A DNA stretch of 64,000 nucleotides, from positions 10,818,049-10,882,048 of the forward strand of contig NC_059301.1 of the NCBI RefSeq assembly GCF_017591435.1, given 5' to 3'. This document shows, piece by piece, positions 1-13,724 of the stretch. Every line of letters begins with the position of its first letter. Within the stretch, counting starts at the first letter, position 1. The translations under genes and the position numbers were made by a program. Source of the stretch: Portunus trituberculatus (taxonomy: Eukaryota; Arthropoda; Malacostraca; Decapoda; Portunidae). The notes below the pieces were generated by a model, which made no database searches, was not told the DNA's origin, and worked only from the letters and a program-made list of their open reading frames with translations.

Positions 1-721
1 TTTTTTCCCGTTGTTGTTGTGTTGTGTTTGTGCGGGTCAATAGAGAGTGGTCCGCAGTGCAAACAATTAGGTAGAGCTGTTTAATATTTTGTGAGTAAAT
101 GTTTATGTGTGTGTGTGTATACGTGTATGTGCTGACTAAAGTATGTACTGTACTCTTATGTAGGCATAGAAGTGTGCTATTTTTTATTTTTTTTTCTGAA
201 CGTTTGTCTTGGTAGCGGCTGTTTGTTAGTGCCTTATTTTTTTTTTTTTTTGTTTCCTAATCTCCTCATGTCTTCTGTTATTTTTGTGAGCCTTCTCTGC
301 ATTCTTCTTTTTATTTTTTTCTAATGCACTGTTCCAGGATGCAGAGTTTGGTGGTTGTGTGAGCGTGTGGCTGCATCCCTCGCATTCCTCCTCCAGCCTC
401 CGATTTACAGTGTTTGTCTTACTGTTGTTTTTTCTTCTTGTGGTGAATTAAAGAGAGAACATTAAAGACACCGGTAATATCCATGAAAACGAAGGATTGA
501 TTGATTAATTTACATTTTATATCTGTTGTGTGAAATCATCAAATCATTTTCTTTTAATTTTGTAAGAGAAATTGATACATTGATATATAAATAAATAAAT
601 AGAAACATCAACTACATATTCATTACTGTAACCACGTGATTATCAACAAGTATACTTTATTACACCAGCGTAGCCACCACAGCCACCACCGTCATTTTTT
701 ATACCATCACTACCAGATCTA

Positions 722-935
722 TTAACCCCTTCAGTACCATGCCACGTTTTCATATTCATTCTGGTTACCATTTGGCGATATTATACAGCTTCAAAAACTT
801 ATGTGTGGAATTAGAATAGTGAAGACTGTGGCTACTGATCTTTTGACCTCCATAGACCCTTCCTAATGCAAATAAAACCGTCTAATCATACCCAAAACTC
901 AAGGTAAGAATGCGTCTCCTTATTGAAGGGATTAA
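722..935 (+). mobile_element. TTAA short inverted-repeat element, copy 1
   Basis: Member of a dispersed family of about 200-215 bp. The left end reads TTAACCCCTTCAGTACC and the right end is its inverse, followed by TTAA. The interior contains conserved blocks such as TAGTGAAGACTG, GACCTCCATAGACCCTTCC and AATAAAATCGTCTAAT. No coding capacity. Confidence 0.75.
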
Positions 936-1511
936 AGTCATCACCACCAACACCACCACCACCTAACCACGATGCCATAACACCACAATTACCATCATCA
1001 CCACAACACCAGTGAAAGCAACACCACATCCTTACTCCACCACAACATTCACATCAAACACCAACACTGAAAATACTGCACAACCACACTAACATCCACT
1101 CCAACTGCTAAAGCCACATTCATCTACCACAATATTTATTACCACAACATTCACCACCAGTAGCAGCAGCACCACCACCACCACCACCACCACCAGTGCC
1201 CTCTCCACGTACTTACATGGATTCTGATCACCACCACTGTAGAGGGTGGCGGTAGGGGAGGTAGGGAGAGGAGGGGACGTTAATCCAGCCTTCTCTCCCC
1301 CTTCTCCCCTCTCTCCCTCTTTCCCTCTCTCCCTCTCTCCCTTCCTCTCTCCCTCCAGCACGCCCGGGAATAAAGCAGGGCGTGTGGCAAACGATTTTTG
1401 TGCGACAGTTTCGTTTTACATATTTTACATCCGGTGTCCGAACAGTATGTGAGTGATGGTTTAGTTATTTTTATTTTTTAATCTGCTCGCTAGGCGTCAT
1501 GAATACTGTAC

Positions 1512-1884
<373 letters not shown>

Positions 1885-2348
1885 GGGGTTAAGAGATTTT
1901 CGTGGAAGCAGTGAACAGGCAGAATGTTTGAGACACACGCATTTGAAGTTATACGTAATCAAGGCTGGATCAGATTTACGGTTTCAAAACATGTGCTGCA
2001 TTAAGAAGGATACACATCATTAACACCAGCTGCTCCTTGTTGTCGTGATGCAGCCCTGTGTGTGTGAGTGTGTGTGAGTGTGTGTGAGTGAGTGGATCTG
2101 GTGCACGTGGGAGGCATGCAACTATGTACTATTGTCCGTGCTCGAATATTTGTGTTTTGCCGTGTTTGTTCAGTTGGAATATGAAAATGTTCAAACGTTC
2201 GGGGGTGTTATGCTTATGTTTTTGTGTGTGTGCGGAGTGTGTGTATGTACGTATGTGTGTCTCTCTCTCTGTGTGTATACTGCGTGTGCTGTTGGGATGG
2301 AGAGGAGGAGGAGGAGGACGAGGGAAACAAGAGGAGAGAGACATGGGG

Positions 2349-2350
<2 letters not shown>

Positions 2351-2384
<34 letters not shown>

Positions 2385-2762
2385 AGGGAGCGAGGGTATA
2401 GGCCGGGGGAAGGGCACACACAGCACAGCCTGCGATGAATTACACGCTGCAACAAGAGACAAACACTGGAAAAATATAACAGTCCTTACGCCCCGCTGTG
2501 TTAACAAAGCATACGCAGGAATAGACGTGCTCCCTCTATTACAAAAAAAAAAAAAAAAGGAAAAAAGAGAGAATAGGAAACAATGAGTACAGAAATAAAA
2601 ACGCACTGAAAACATGATGGAATTCTGAATAGAGGAGGAGGAGGAGGAGGAGGAGGAGGAGGAGGAGGAGGAGGAGGAGGACTAGGACGAAAAAAAAAAA
2701 AGAGAATGAGGAAGAATAGGAGGAGAATGAGAACAAGAGCATGTCTCTCCCCTCTCCCCCCA

Positions 2763-2803
<41 letters not shown>
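2351..2803. repeat. (GA)n, (GAG)n and (CT)n tracts
   Basis: (GA)n 2351-2384, (GAG)n 2633-2681 and (CT)n 2764-2803. Confidence 0.9.
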
Positions 2804-2806
<3 letters not shown>

Positions 2807-3280
2807 TCCAACATTCATGAGTGTCATTGTTTTCTTCGCGCCAGACTCCGAGGGCCGCCCAGATGCCATGAATATCGTTATGAGCTATTAATGTTACATA
2901 CGCTCGGGGGACACTGTCGGTCGCCTCATTGACTGCTTGTCGTATGGATTGCGTCACCAGAGAGAAGAAGGGAGGGACGGACGGAGGGAGGGATGGAGGG
3001 AGAAAGGGAATAGGGTGTGTTTAGGAAGAGAAGGAGGAGGAGGAAGGATAGAAGTTGTTGGAGAGATTGTAGAGGTAGTATAGTATTAGTAGGCATTGCT
3101 ATTGTTGTTGTTGTTGTTGTTGCTGTTGTTGTTGTAGGAGAGAAAAGAGGAGGAGGAGGAGGAGGAGGAGGAGGAGGGTAGGGAGGAAGAAGACTAGAAG
3201 GAGAACGAAGAGAATGCTAAGGAGTAGGGATAAAAAGAGGAAGAGAAGGATGAAGAATAGTAATGCTAGAAATTGAAAGC

Positions 3281-3281
<1 letters not shown>

Positions 3282-3320
<39 letters not shown>

Positions 3321-3799
3321 ATAGTAGTAGTAGTAGTAATAGTAATAGTAGTGGTAGCTCCTATGACGCCTTTTTCTTCAGGATATTGAAATGAAACCCT
3401 TTATTTTGACTCCCTGCTCACCCCATGTCGAAATGCTGCTATGGTTCTTTGATATTTTTCACCTCCTTTCACTTCTTCGCATTTGTATTGTCGTCACAGT
3501 GCATGGTTGTTTGTGTTTTGTTGTGTTGTTGTGTTGTGTTCGTTCCTCTCTTCAGATATTTTGTATATTCCATCTTTTTGCTGGAATATGTAGAAGTATT
3601 TTTCTTATTTCCCATTTTCATTGGTTTTTGGCGTTCATTTTCTTTGTTTCTCTTTATAAATTCATTGGTTATTAGTTTTGCTTTTTCTCTCATATTATTT
3701 TTTTCTATTATTCTCATTTTTCCGTGTTTTTGTTTCCCATTTTTTTTTCCATTTTGCATTTTTTCTGTCATGCACGAGAATATTTCATGCACTGTGCTC

Positions 3800-3858
<59 letters not shown>
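3282..3858. repeat. (TAG)n and (CT)n tracts
   Basis: (TAG)n 3282-3355 and (CT)n 3801-3858, with T-rich sequence between them. Confidence 0.9.
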
Positions 3859-3862
<4 letters not shown>

Positions 3863-5365
3863 ACTTTTCTCTCACCTTCATTCTGTGGTGGCTCCCCGCT
3901 GCTCCCGCCGTCCAGCCAGGCAGCGACAATGCTACCCACTTACATCAATTACTACTATTGCGTGCCTGGTGAGGGTGAAGCCTGTGAACGTTTTGCTGAT
4001 AACTTTATAGAGTCAGATTTCTTTTTATATAAACTTGAAGCAGCTTGTGACTTTCCTTGGACACACAAAAAAATGTTCACGTTAAAAATTAAAATGAAGA
4101 CAATGCTATCGAGTTTTGAGTGTGTTATAGTGAGATACTCATTTCAGTTTATGTATTTGATTTAAGTACATTTTTTGTTTTGCTTTTGTCTTCTCTTAAC
4201 TCACAAAAAAAAAAAAATGGGAATTCTTTGTTTACACTCCGATCGCTGAAAGAAAGAACTCTATAGAAAATGAGTTATTTGCAGAAGGTCCCAACAAAAA
4301 AAAAAAAAAAAAAAAAAATAGGGAATATGATGCGGTATGAAAAATAACTGGAAAAAATAGCAAGAAAAATTGAGAGAAAAATAAGTTGAAAAATCTTCAG
4401 TTAAAAATTTTTAATCCTCAATAATGTACTACTGCCCAAAAGACAGCAAAATATGGTCAAAACATGGTCCAAAACCCCAAAATTGACAAAAAAAAAAAAA
4501 AAAGGAATATGATGGTATTATTGTGTTTCCCAAATCAATATACGGCACAATTAAAGATATTGAGGCAACATAAGTGTGTGAAAAGCCCAAGTGACTGAGA
4601 ACAATAGTCTAACACTGAGAGGGCCAATATTTCCTTCACTCATTCTGGTCTCGCCCTGCTGTTCTCGCCCTCCCGCCCCAGCCAACCCCGTCACTGCCCG
4701 CGCCTCATGCCCTCCATCCACACAGTTCCCCTGAGGCATCCCGTGGGCCGCTCACACCCTCGACTTGTATCTGCAGTAATAAATACGCTATTCATTTTCT
4801 TCACCCACAACCAATCCGGTCTCTACCACTCTACCCCTCCCTTACCTCCCTCCCTTCCCTCCCTTCTCTCCTTCTATTCATGCCCCCCCTCGTCACCTCT
4901 CAGTATCTCCCTCTGTCTCCCCCTTCCAGTCCCTCCCACTCCCTGCTATTCTCCCAGTCTCTAAACCATACTGAACATGCCTCCTCCCCCTTTCCCCTCC
5001 CCCCAATCACTCCTCCCCCACTTTCCCTCTTTCCTCCATCCCTCATCCTTCCTTTTCCTCTCCCTCCCCTTGTTCTCTTCCCGATTGATATTTCGTCTGG
5101 TCTGAACCATATGTGGAGTTAGGGAGAGAGGAGGAGGAGGAGGACGAGGAGAGGAGGAGGAGGAGGAAGAAGAGGAGGAGGATAAAAAAAAAAACAGTAA
5201 TAGGATGTAGGAGGGAGGCAAGTAATAATAAAGGATAGAAAGAAAGACAGGAATGAATAGAAAGCCATCTTAACAAGGGGACTCAGCGAAATAAAAGAAG
5301 GGAAACCTGTTAGTGATGCGAAAAAATCTGGGAGTCGCATTTATACAGGGCCATTTAGTTATGCA

Positions 5366-5367
<2 letters not shown>

Positions 5368-5425
<58 letters not shown>

Positions 5426-5480
5426 AAGTGATTGACGTAAATGAAGTGTGAAGGTAAATTACATGTATACAACAATGAGG

Positions 5481-5537
<57 letters not shown>
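5368..5537. repeat. (GT)n and (CT)n tracts
   Basis: (GT)n 5368-5420 and (CT)n 5484-5537. Confidence 0.9.
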
Positions 5538-5540
<3 letters not shown>

Positions 5541-7123
5541 AGGGGTAGCACGTGGCTGTAATATCCTTCCATCAGTGAGACGAGGCGTGTTTTATCCACT
5601 CCTCCTGCGCCGTCACAATGAGAAACAAATTAGTGCCGAAATCCGATACACTGCACCGTGCTCGAACATTTTAATGAGTTGGTAAGATCAAGAATTTCTT
5701 CATTACATGGCGCAGGTTTGGTGTGTGATCACCGAGTGCTCAGTTCCTCACGTCTCTCCGACCAGTAACAGGTGAGTCGCGGAGCTTCGGGTGTTGTCAT
5801 TACTGGGATTGCGACGAGGCAACTTGTCCGCGAGGCACCATATGTTTTGCTCGAGCAGACTCATTTAGGACCGAACCAGGGCACCCCGCCGAGCTCCTTA
5901 TCCCGCTGCGCTTCGTCCATTCCGTTATTCTTCGCCTAACTCAGTGACGTTTCTTTTTCAACATTACTCTCGCCTGAGTTTCCGAAAAGTTTACAGTTTC
6001 TGTTCTGCATGAGTGGAAAATAATTTTGAAATGGAAAGCGGATGTCATGCAATATTTTTATATTCAGTATTTCATGCAGCGAGCGAGGGTTTCGTACAAA
6101 TGCCCATATGATCCGGGATTCGCGCCAGATTTTCAAAATGTTTGCGCGGGCTTGGACTTACCACAATACATGGCGACATCCTCCGAATCTGTGCCCTGGA
6201 ATCAGTGGCTGCGGCGGAGGGGACGCTGCGCTGCTCTGATGCTGAGGATTTACTCGATTCAGAAAAGATACACGACACAATATTACTTCTCTTACTTTAC
6301 CTAACCCTCGCACATCCTACCCGTCCGTCATCAGGCCCTGCGTCAGAAAAGAAGTATTGTTTATGTTGTGATGTTCATGGTTGCGAACACCACGTGGAGG
6401 GCGACAGATGGGCTGCTGGAAACTTGCACCGCCCCGCTACAACGAACACGGACTTATTACCAGTATTAACTCCAAATAAAAGCACATTATCCTAAAACAA
6501 ATGACATAGACAGAGAGAGTTTTACATAGAGAAACCTGCAAGCGAAGACTGGATGCAAGGGAGTGAGGAAGAAGGATAACTCGTGGCGTGCTGATCCAAG
6601 TCAACCCAATGAGCGACCAATAGGAAACTAATATTGTTTAAATGGGCCCTCGTCACCCTGATACTTACCATATGTGATGTCGACCAGACCGCCGAACAGG
6701 TGGCCACGCCTGCTCAAGTGCCCTCAGAATAAAGAGGAAAAAAGTTAGCTGTGTTGCTGTGCTGTTGAGAGGGCGGCGGCGGTGGTGGTGGTGGTGATGG
6801 TGACGGGCGAGGTGGGTCTGCTTGTTCTGAGTGACATGTGCACGAGGACAGGATTAACCAGGGAGATAAAACATAATGCTCAGTGTGGCCGTGCGGAACA
6901 GTCACTCTCGGCCCCATCCCTTGTTCTCTCGGGTGGAGGAGTCACTTTAAATACAAAATCATCTGGCTATTTAAGATTCTCCTCCAGTAGGCACAATAAG
7001 CACTCTCCCCTCCCCGCACTCAGTATATTGAAGAGGAATATGTAAAGTGAAACCTAATGCTAGTCAACTTTTAAAAATTCTCCTCCTGTGTGGAAGCATA
7101 TTTTCAAAGTGAAGGAACGTCTT

Positions 7124-7337
7124 TTAAGCCCTTCAGTACTTCATCGTATCTTTATCATGGAATTTTGGTGTGATTAGACGATTCTATTTACGTTAGTAAG
7201 GGTCTATGAAGGTCAGAAGATTAATGGTCAGAGTCTTCACTATTCTAATCCCTCACATGAGTTTCTGAAGGTGTAAAAAATCATCAAATAGTAAGCAGAA
7301 TGAATGTGGAAACGCGTCATGGCACGGAACGAGTTAA
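7124..7337 (-). mobile_element. TTAA short inverted-repeat element, copy 2
   Basis: Inverted copy of the family, bounded by TTAA at 7124-7127 and 7334-7337. Carries the blocks GGTCTATGAAGGTCAGAAG and AGTCTTCACTATTCTAATC. Confidence 0.75.
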
Positions 7338-7550
7338 TCTTTTTCTGTGTTTTACCTTCATGAGATCAGCCAGACACCTAAACACGTGAAGAATAAGTAA
7401 TAGTACAATGGACTGGAAGGCCGTGGTAGGAATGGTGGCATGAATAGTAACAGAGATTTATGCTGGTTATGATGAGCCATCCTCCCCTCTTTGTACTAGT
7501 CGCTATATTGAAAAGTAATAGCTAATGAATACTCAGTCACTTGGGATGGC

Positions 7551-7607
<57 letters not shown>
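7551..7607. repeat. (CT)n tract
   Basis: Pure CT dinucleotide run. Confidence 0.95.
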
Positions 7608-7616
<9 letters not shown>

Positions 7617-8243
7617 TCGTTGCAATATAGAAACCTCGCCGAGTTAGATTACCTCCATCATTAATGCACCACACGAAGCACACACGCCGATAAATAACTG
7701 AGTAACTTTCTTGCACTGCTGAACTATTGAGGGGCGAAAGATTAATGATGAATTACCCACACTTTTTCTCGATGCTTACCCTGTCGTCCTGGTCCAGTAA
7801 TACCGTGGCTCATTATTTAAGTATTGTCAGCGTGGCACCGTGGACACCGCCAGCAGATTGTTAACTAGAGTGTGGGGAGCACTGGGAAAGGAGGGAGGGA
7901 TGAGAGACGGAGGAGTGAAAGAGTGTAAGAGAGAAATTAAAGGGATATTGAAACGGAGGAGTAAGAGTTAGAGGGTTTATAAGAATGAGGAAGGAGAGGG
8001 AGGAGAATGAGGAGGTTAGAATAAAGGAGGGAATGTAAGGAATGGTTAAAATGAAGGATGGTAGAGTGAGGGAGGAGAAAGAGAGAGATATTTAAAGTGA
8101 AGGAGTGAAGGTGCGAGGATGAAATGTGGTTTAGTTGAAGGGAAGACTGAGCGTGACGGGAAGAGAGTGAGGACATTGGATACAGTTAAAGAATACCATT
8201 GTCAATACAGCATAAGGGATGTGAAGATACGAGATGGTTTATG

Positions 8244-8443
8244 TTAGCCGCTTCAGTACCACTACACGTTTCAGCTTACTATTTAGTGATTTTATACAGC
8301 TTCAGAGACAAATATGGGGATTAAAATAGTGAAGACTGGCCATTAATCTTCTGACCTCCATAGACCCTTCCTAATATCAATAAAATCGTCTAATAGTACC
8401 CAAAACTTATGGTAAAAATGCGTCCTAATACTGAAGGAATTAA
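8244..8443 (+). mobile_element. TTAA short inverted-repeat element, copy 3
   Basis: Left end degenerate (TTAGCCGCTTCAGTACC); right end CTGAAGGAATTAA. Slightly shorter than other copies because of small deletions near the left end. Confidence 0.75.
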
Positions 8444-9091
8444 AGAAAGTGCGTGTGTTGTCCAAAGTTAAGATACCGCAGCTGAAACACATGAATGCAT
8501 AGAGGAGAATCAAGGGTACAGTACATATGAACAGTGGTGATGGTGGTGGTAGTGGCAATTGAACTCTGGAACTCCCTATCTGTTTGTTTCTTATCCTTAT
8601 TGTGAATTGAACTGTTCCTTAAGTATCACGAGACCTGTGAAACTAAATTAATTAAGTGTTTGGCATCTCATCGCATTATTATTATTATTATTATTCATGT
8701 GAGAGTGATATATTGAGTTTATTTTGTATCATTATTATTTTATTTTAATTTTTGGTGATATTTTGCAGTCTTCAGTCTTTTCGTGTTTACTTGGCACATC
8801 TTTCCTCCTTATTTATTATTCACTCAGGCATTTCTAAGAATTATACTTACACACTGGGAAATACATTCAATCTGTTTTTTTTTTCTTTCTTTTTTTCCTG
8901 TATGTGTTTATGTAGATTCTGTACATTGCATTATTCTAATCTTATGTATTGAAAAAAATATTTATCGTTTATTCCTTGTTTGTGCTCGTTAATAGTGTGC
9001 ACAGTGATCTTTGTGGAAAAAAAAATGATGCTACTATATCCTTTTTTTCTCTCTTACTTTTTTTTTATTAATAGTGATCAAATCCTTTGTC

Positions 9092-9305
9092 TTAACCACT
9101 ACAGTACCATGACGCGTTTTCATATTCATTCTGTTTACTATTTGATGATTTTATACTGCTTCAGAAACTCATGTGGGGTATTAAACTAGTGAAGACTCCA
9201 ACCATTAATCTGTTCACCTCCATAGAGCCTTCCAAATGTCAATAAAATGGTCTAATCCTACACAGATCTCAAGGTAAATGTGTGTCCCAGTATTGAAGGG
9301 GTTAA
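9092..9305 (+). mobile_element. TTAA short inverted-repeat element, copy 4
   Basis: Bounded by TTAA at 9092-9095 and 9302-9305; TIRs TTAACCACTACAGTACC and TATTGAAGGGGTTAA. Confidence 0.8.
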
Positions 9306-9559
9306 GTTATTGAAGGAAAGAAAAAAATGCAATGTCAGTTTGTGAATAATTGCACATCGCAGAGGAAGTGTTAACGCGTTCAACAAGTAACCTAAGTGAC
9401 GCGCACATTCCTGAGGCGCGGGTGTTGATGAGGCGGAGGGTCGTGTATCCCGCTAATTGGCGCCGCGGATCACTGCTGAGACCCAGATCACCATTCACCA
9501 CGCGGCACGCAGCTATCATAGGGCTTTCAAGGTCTTTCCGCGACCCCTCTGCCTGAACC

Positions 9560-10010
9560 ACCACTCCGCCACAACCTATGCCATCTCTTCCATCGTTATA
9601 CTGTCACAACTTACACCACTTTTCCAGTATAACCAAGATGACTTTTCCACATTATCCCAAACCACTGCTACTCCACAACTAGCGCCACTCCACCACAACC
9701 TATGCCATCTCGTCCATCATAGTTTGTACCACTATACTCTGTCACACCCTACACCACCAATCACCAACGACCTACACCACTTTTCCACTACAACCAAGAT
9801 GAATTTTCCATGCACATTAACCCACACCACTATTCCATAACTACCACCATTCCACCACAACGTATACCACCCATCCATTACAATTTGCACCACTACCAAA
9901 CACCAACAACCAGCACCACCTTTCCATCACAACCAATATGACTTTCCACAACCAGCACCATCTTCCACAACCAGCACCACTCCACCACAATCAGCTCTAC
10001 TGTTCCGCTG
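9560..10010. repeat. imperfect CCACCA-rich tandem repeat
   Basis: About three degenerate units of 130-160 bp sharing CTCCACCACAACCTATGCCA and ACCACTTTTCCA. The plus strand is partly open but composition-driven. Confidence 0.6.
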
Positions 10011-10627
10011 CTCCCTTCCTGCTCTCCCGGCCTGTCCTTGCTTGCCTGAGTTAAGCGGGTTTCTGGCAGTGCCGTTTCACTCTTTGCCATTTAAGGTAAT
10101 CTGTGTTAAGCTCTTCCCAGCGGCCAGTGGATTACTCATTTTGTGTTTACGTTTCAGCTTCGGCCGCCAGCATCTCATCACGCTGTAATGCTGTCAGGCG
10201 GGCGGCGTCACGTGCTTACTTATTTAGTTTGTTACCTCTTCGTGTATCGTTTTATTAAAGAGTTTGTTTTCGTTAGTGTTATGTTAACGGAGGTGGTTAA
10301 GATGTTAGTGTTCTTCTTTTTTTGTTGTTGCTTTTAATGAGTTTCTTCCCTTAAAGTCATCCAGTGTGGTACGCAAAGCTTCACACTGTACGCAAGACAT
10401 GTATTCTTTAGAAGCACTGAGGATAAAAACACGGACAAAAGGTTTCTAGTTTAGATTTGGCTATAGAAGTAAGAAATGATATCTCTGAGGGGTTAAGGAT
10501 TAAGAAAAATTACGCCAACATACTGTAACAGGATCAAGTGTTGGTATGTGCCTTCATACTTCAAACTGTAAGCCGAGTCGTAATGTTATGAATAGATTTT
10601 GTAGGTTTCTGGCAATTAAACCATCAA

Positions 10628-10687
10628 TTGTTATCATTATTATTATTTCTATTATTATTATTATAGTTATTATTATTATCATTACTA

Positions 10688-10752
<65 letters not shown>
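10628..10752. repeat. (ATT)n/(TAG)n compound trinucleotide tract
   Basis: Interrupted ATT run passing directly into TAG repeats. Confidence 0.9.
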
Positions 10753-10753
<1 letters not shown>

Positions 10754-11044
10754 GCTCTTTATTACTATTAAGCAAGCAATTTGTCTGCTTTCAAATTTTT
10801 GGTTTGTTTCTTCACTTTATTAATGTCCAAAGAAATCATTTATTAAGTGAACTCACTAACTAAGTCATTCATATTTTATTAGTTTATTCTACTCTGCTCT
10901 TAAGGTCCTATATCAATAAATTATCTTTTTTTTTTCACTGCAGTGCTGGTCTGGTGGTTTGGATAATTTAGTAAGCTAAATAAAATATCAATCTAGGTAG
11001 TTATTTGTTACTTGATTCACTCTCCTCCTTACTGGTGTTGATTC

Positions 11045-11252
11045 TTAATCTCATCAGTACCATGACGCGTTTTCATATTCATTCTGCTTCCTATTTGGCG
11101 ATTATATACAGCTTCAGAAACTTATGTAGTGATTAAGATAGTGAAGACTGGCTAGTAATCTTTTGACCTCCATAGACCCTTCCTAATGCAAATAAAATCG
11201 TCTAATCATACCCCAAAACCAAGGTAAAAATATGTCCTAGTGAAGAGGTTAA
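11045..11252 (+). mobile_element. TTAA short inverted-repeat element, copy 5
   Basis: Left end TTAATCTCATCAGTACC, right end GTGAAGAGGTTAA; the interior is well conserved. Confidence 0.75.
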
Positions 11253-11978
11253 AGTCCCAGTCGTAATGAAGGTTATACGTGGCTTGTGTTCTTTGCATGC
11301 AAAAAATATTCGCTCCCTAAGAAGAAAACAGAAGAAATTGAGCTGAGAAATTTTCTACTATCTTTTTAGTTTTTTTCTTATTGGATGTGGTTAATTTTAC
11401 AGTGTGTGTGTGTGTGTGTGTGTGTTCGTAAACTTACCTAATTAGAGATACCTGTCAATAACCGCATTACCACCTGTTGTAGAATCGTTACTCACTCACC
11501 GCTAGTCATTCATTATGTGGTATCCTTTATTAATTTTCTTCTCTCCTCTGTGGTGCTCCTTTACAGTTCTGCTTCTCCTTCCTCTGATCTCTTGTTAATT
11601 TTTCATCTCTTCTTTCTCTCTCGTTTCCTGTCTATCTTGCCTCCCTTTCGTCTCTATTAGCTGTTGTTGTTGCCTACCTGTTTAAATGTTCTCCATCTCT
11701 GTTATTTCGTTGTCTTTTCCTCACTTATTTCTGTTACCTGCCACATTTTTCTTTCCATTTTCGTTTGCTGTCTTTGTGTTATATGTTCTATCCTTATATG
11801 TTGCAATTCAGCTATTTTTTATTTCGTTTTCCTTCCCTGTACACGTGTTCTCTGTTACTTACTTCATTGTTTCTCTCTGTTGTCATTAGTTTACTTCTCA
11901 TTCACTTTTCTATTCATTGCCTTTCTGCAGCCACACTCATTTGTCTGCCACCACCTTTGTTAACAGCCATGAGCATTG

Positions 11979-12016
<38 letters not shown>

Positions 12017-12547
12017 AATGTCAAATAATATGCATGTTATTCCAAAGACATTATTTTATTACTTAATGTGTGTGTGGACAGTGCTGTGAGATCTTATGGT
12101 CTGAGTAGCGGCACTAGGACACCAAACCACTGCGGACCGAGATCACCAAGACCGCCACGTGCATCACCACTCACTGACCTCACCACTCACTCACGCTGTG
12201 CTCCTGATGACGTCACCACAACACCGATACTATTTACCCCTACATAGAATTCTTCAAAACGCTATAACTTGTATTTACAGAATTTTATTATTGCACTGGG
12301 TTCACGCTGGATTGGTGTGACTAGTAGAGGACTATGAGAAAAAATCAACATCAAAAAATTATAGACGCACGTACGTAGTAATAGAATATTTATATACATC
12401 GATCTGGTTGTTTATTCACAGGAAAGAGGTTAAAGGTGACAAGTGCGTTCATTCATACATTCATGCACACGTATATACATGCGGACTAATAAACGGACAA
12501 ACGGACAGACAGACAGATTCACACAAGGACGAAATGTATGAAGGAAC

Positions 12548-12593
<46 letters not shown>

Positions 12594-13724
12594 ATGGTAA
12601 TCGCAGCAAGCACGTACATACAAGTAACGGCAAGGTACGTACACGCACTTACAATACATACATTCCACTTAATAGTTAACAGAAAGTTGTACACAAAAAA
12701 TGCAGCATTGTATCTTTTTTTTTTCCCTCCCAGCAAAGAGGGACAATGAACACCTACCATGACAGTGCTGCACAGGTATCACATCAAGCAGTGTGCGAGG
12801 TGCAGTGCATTAATGTTCTGGCTCACCGCACAGACACTCGCCTCACTCAGTTAGTCACACGCGCGGACAATTTGCTCGTAAAATATTCATCACGCCTCCC
12901 GCTGCAATGCCTCTGAACCCCGGCGCTGTAGTTTGAGGGCTATTTACAGCAGCAAGCGCATCACTGCATCTTTTTCGGCTGTCGATAAGATTTTTTTCAG
13001 GAGTGAGAATGTTTGTTACTTGATTCATGTCGCCAAAATATTTACTGCGTCTCACGTTCTTGCTGCAGATTTTTTTGTTTTCATTTTCCCCAGCTTTGTT
13101 GAAAGGTTGCGGTACAGTGGTTGCCTCAAGCTGGCTGAGTACTAAGCAGGCAGTTTGCTTTGCTCTGCACTCCCAGCCTGAACTCAGAGGTTGGATGCGT
13201 GTGTGCCGCAAACCTCTCTATGCTTTAATCGGATGGGCGATTCCGGAACTTTGTGTCTTGCCGCAGCAGTGTAGCAAGCTGCGTGCGGCACAATTATACT
13301 GTCTTCCCGTGTGTCACCGTGGCGCACCACTGTCCGTATTCACCACCAGACTGGACATCATTCGGACACAAAGTGACACAATTATTGCTTGTATTTTACA
13401 AGATACCCTTGAAAAAAAAAATGTTCTCAAAGTTGTGTTGTTCCCGTGTTAAATGAAAAAATATGACTAATATATTTTTTACGCAATTGTATTCATGGTT
13501 TGTTAAAGAACGGTTCACTCGCTTATCACTTCCACATAATTTTTGACTTGGTAAGAAATATCATCACATCATATCTCTCCTTTCTAAAAGAAGAACGGGC
13601 GCATGGGAAACTCGGTACTGTATGGGTGATAGTGCGGGCGGCCGCTGTGCTGCTGACGTAGATTTGGAGGCTTCAGGGAGGAGCTCAGCGAGTCAGTAAT
13701 CTGCTGCCTTCCGCTCCCGTAGCC

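Noticed and set aside
3425..4165. A 246-codon open frame on the plus strand
   Set aside because: T-rich sequence plus a CT tract give Phe/Leu/Ser runs; no domain and no splice context.
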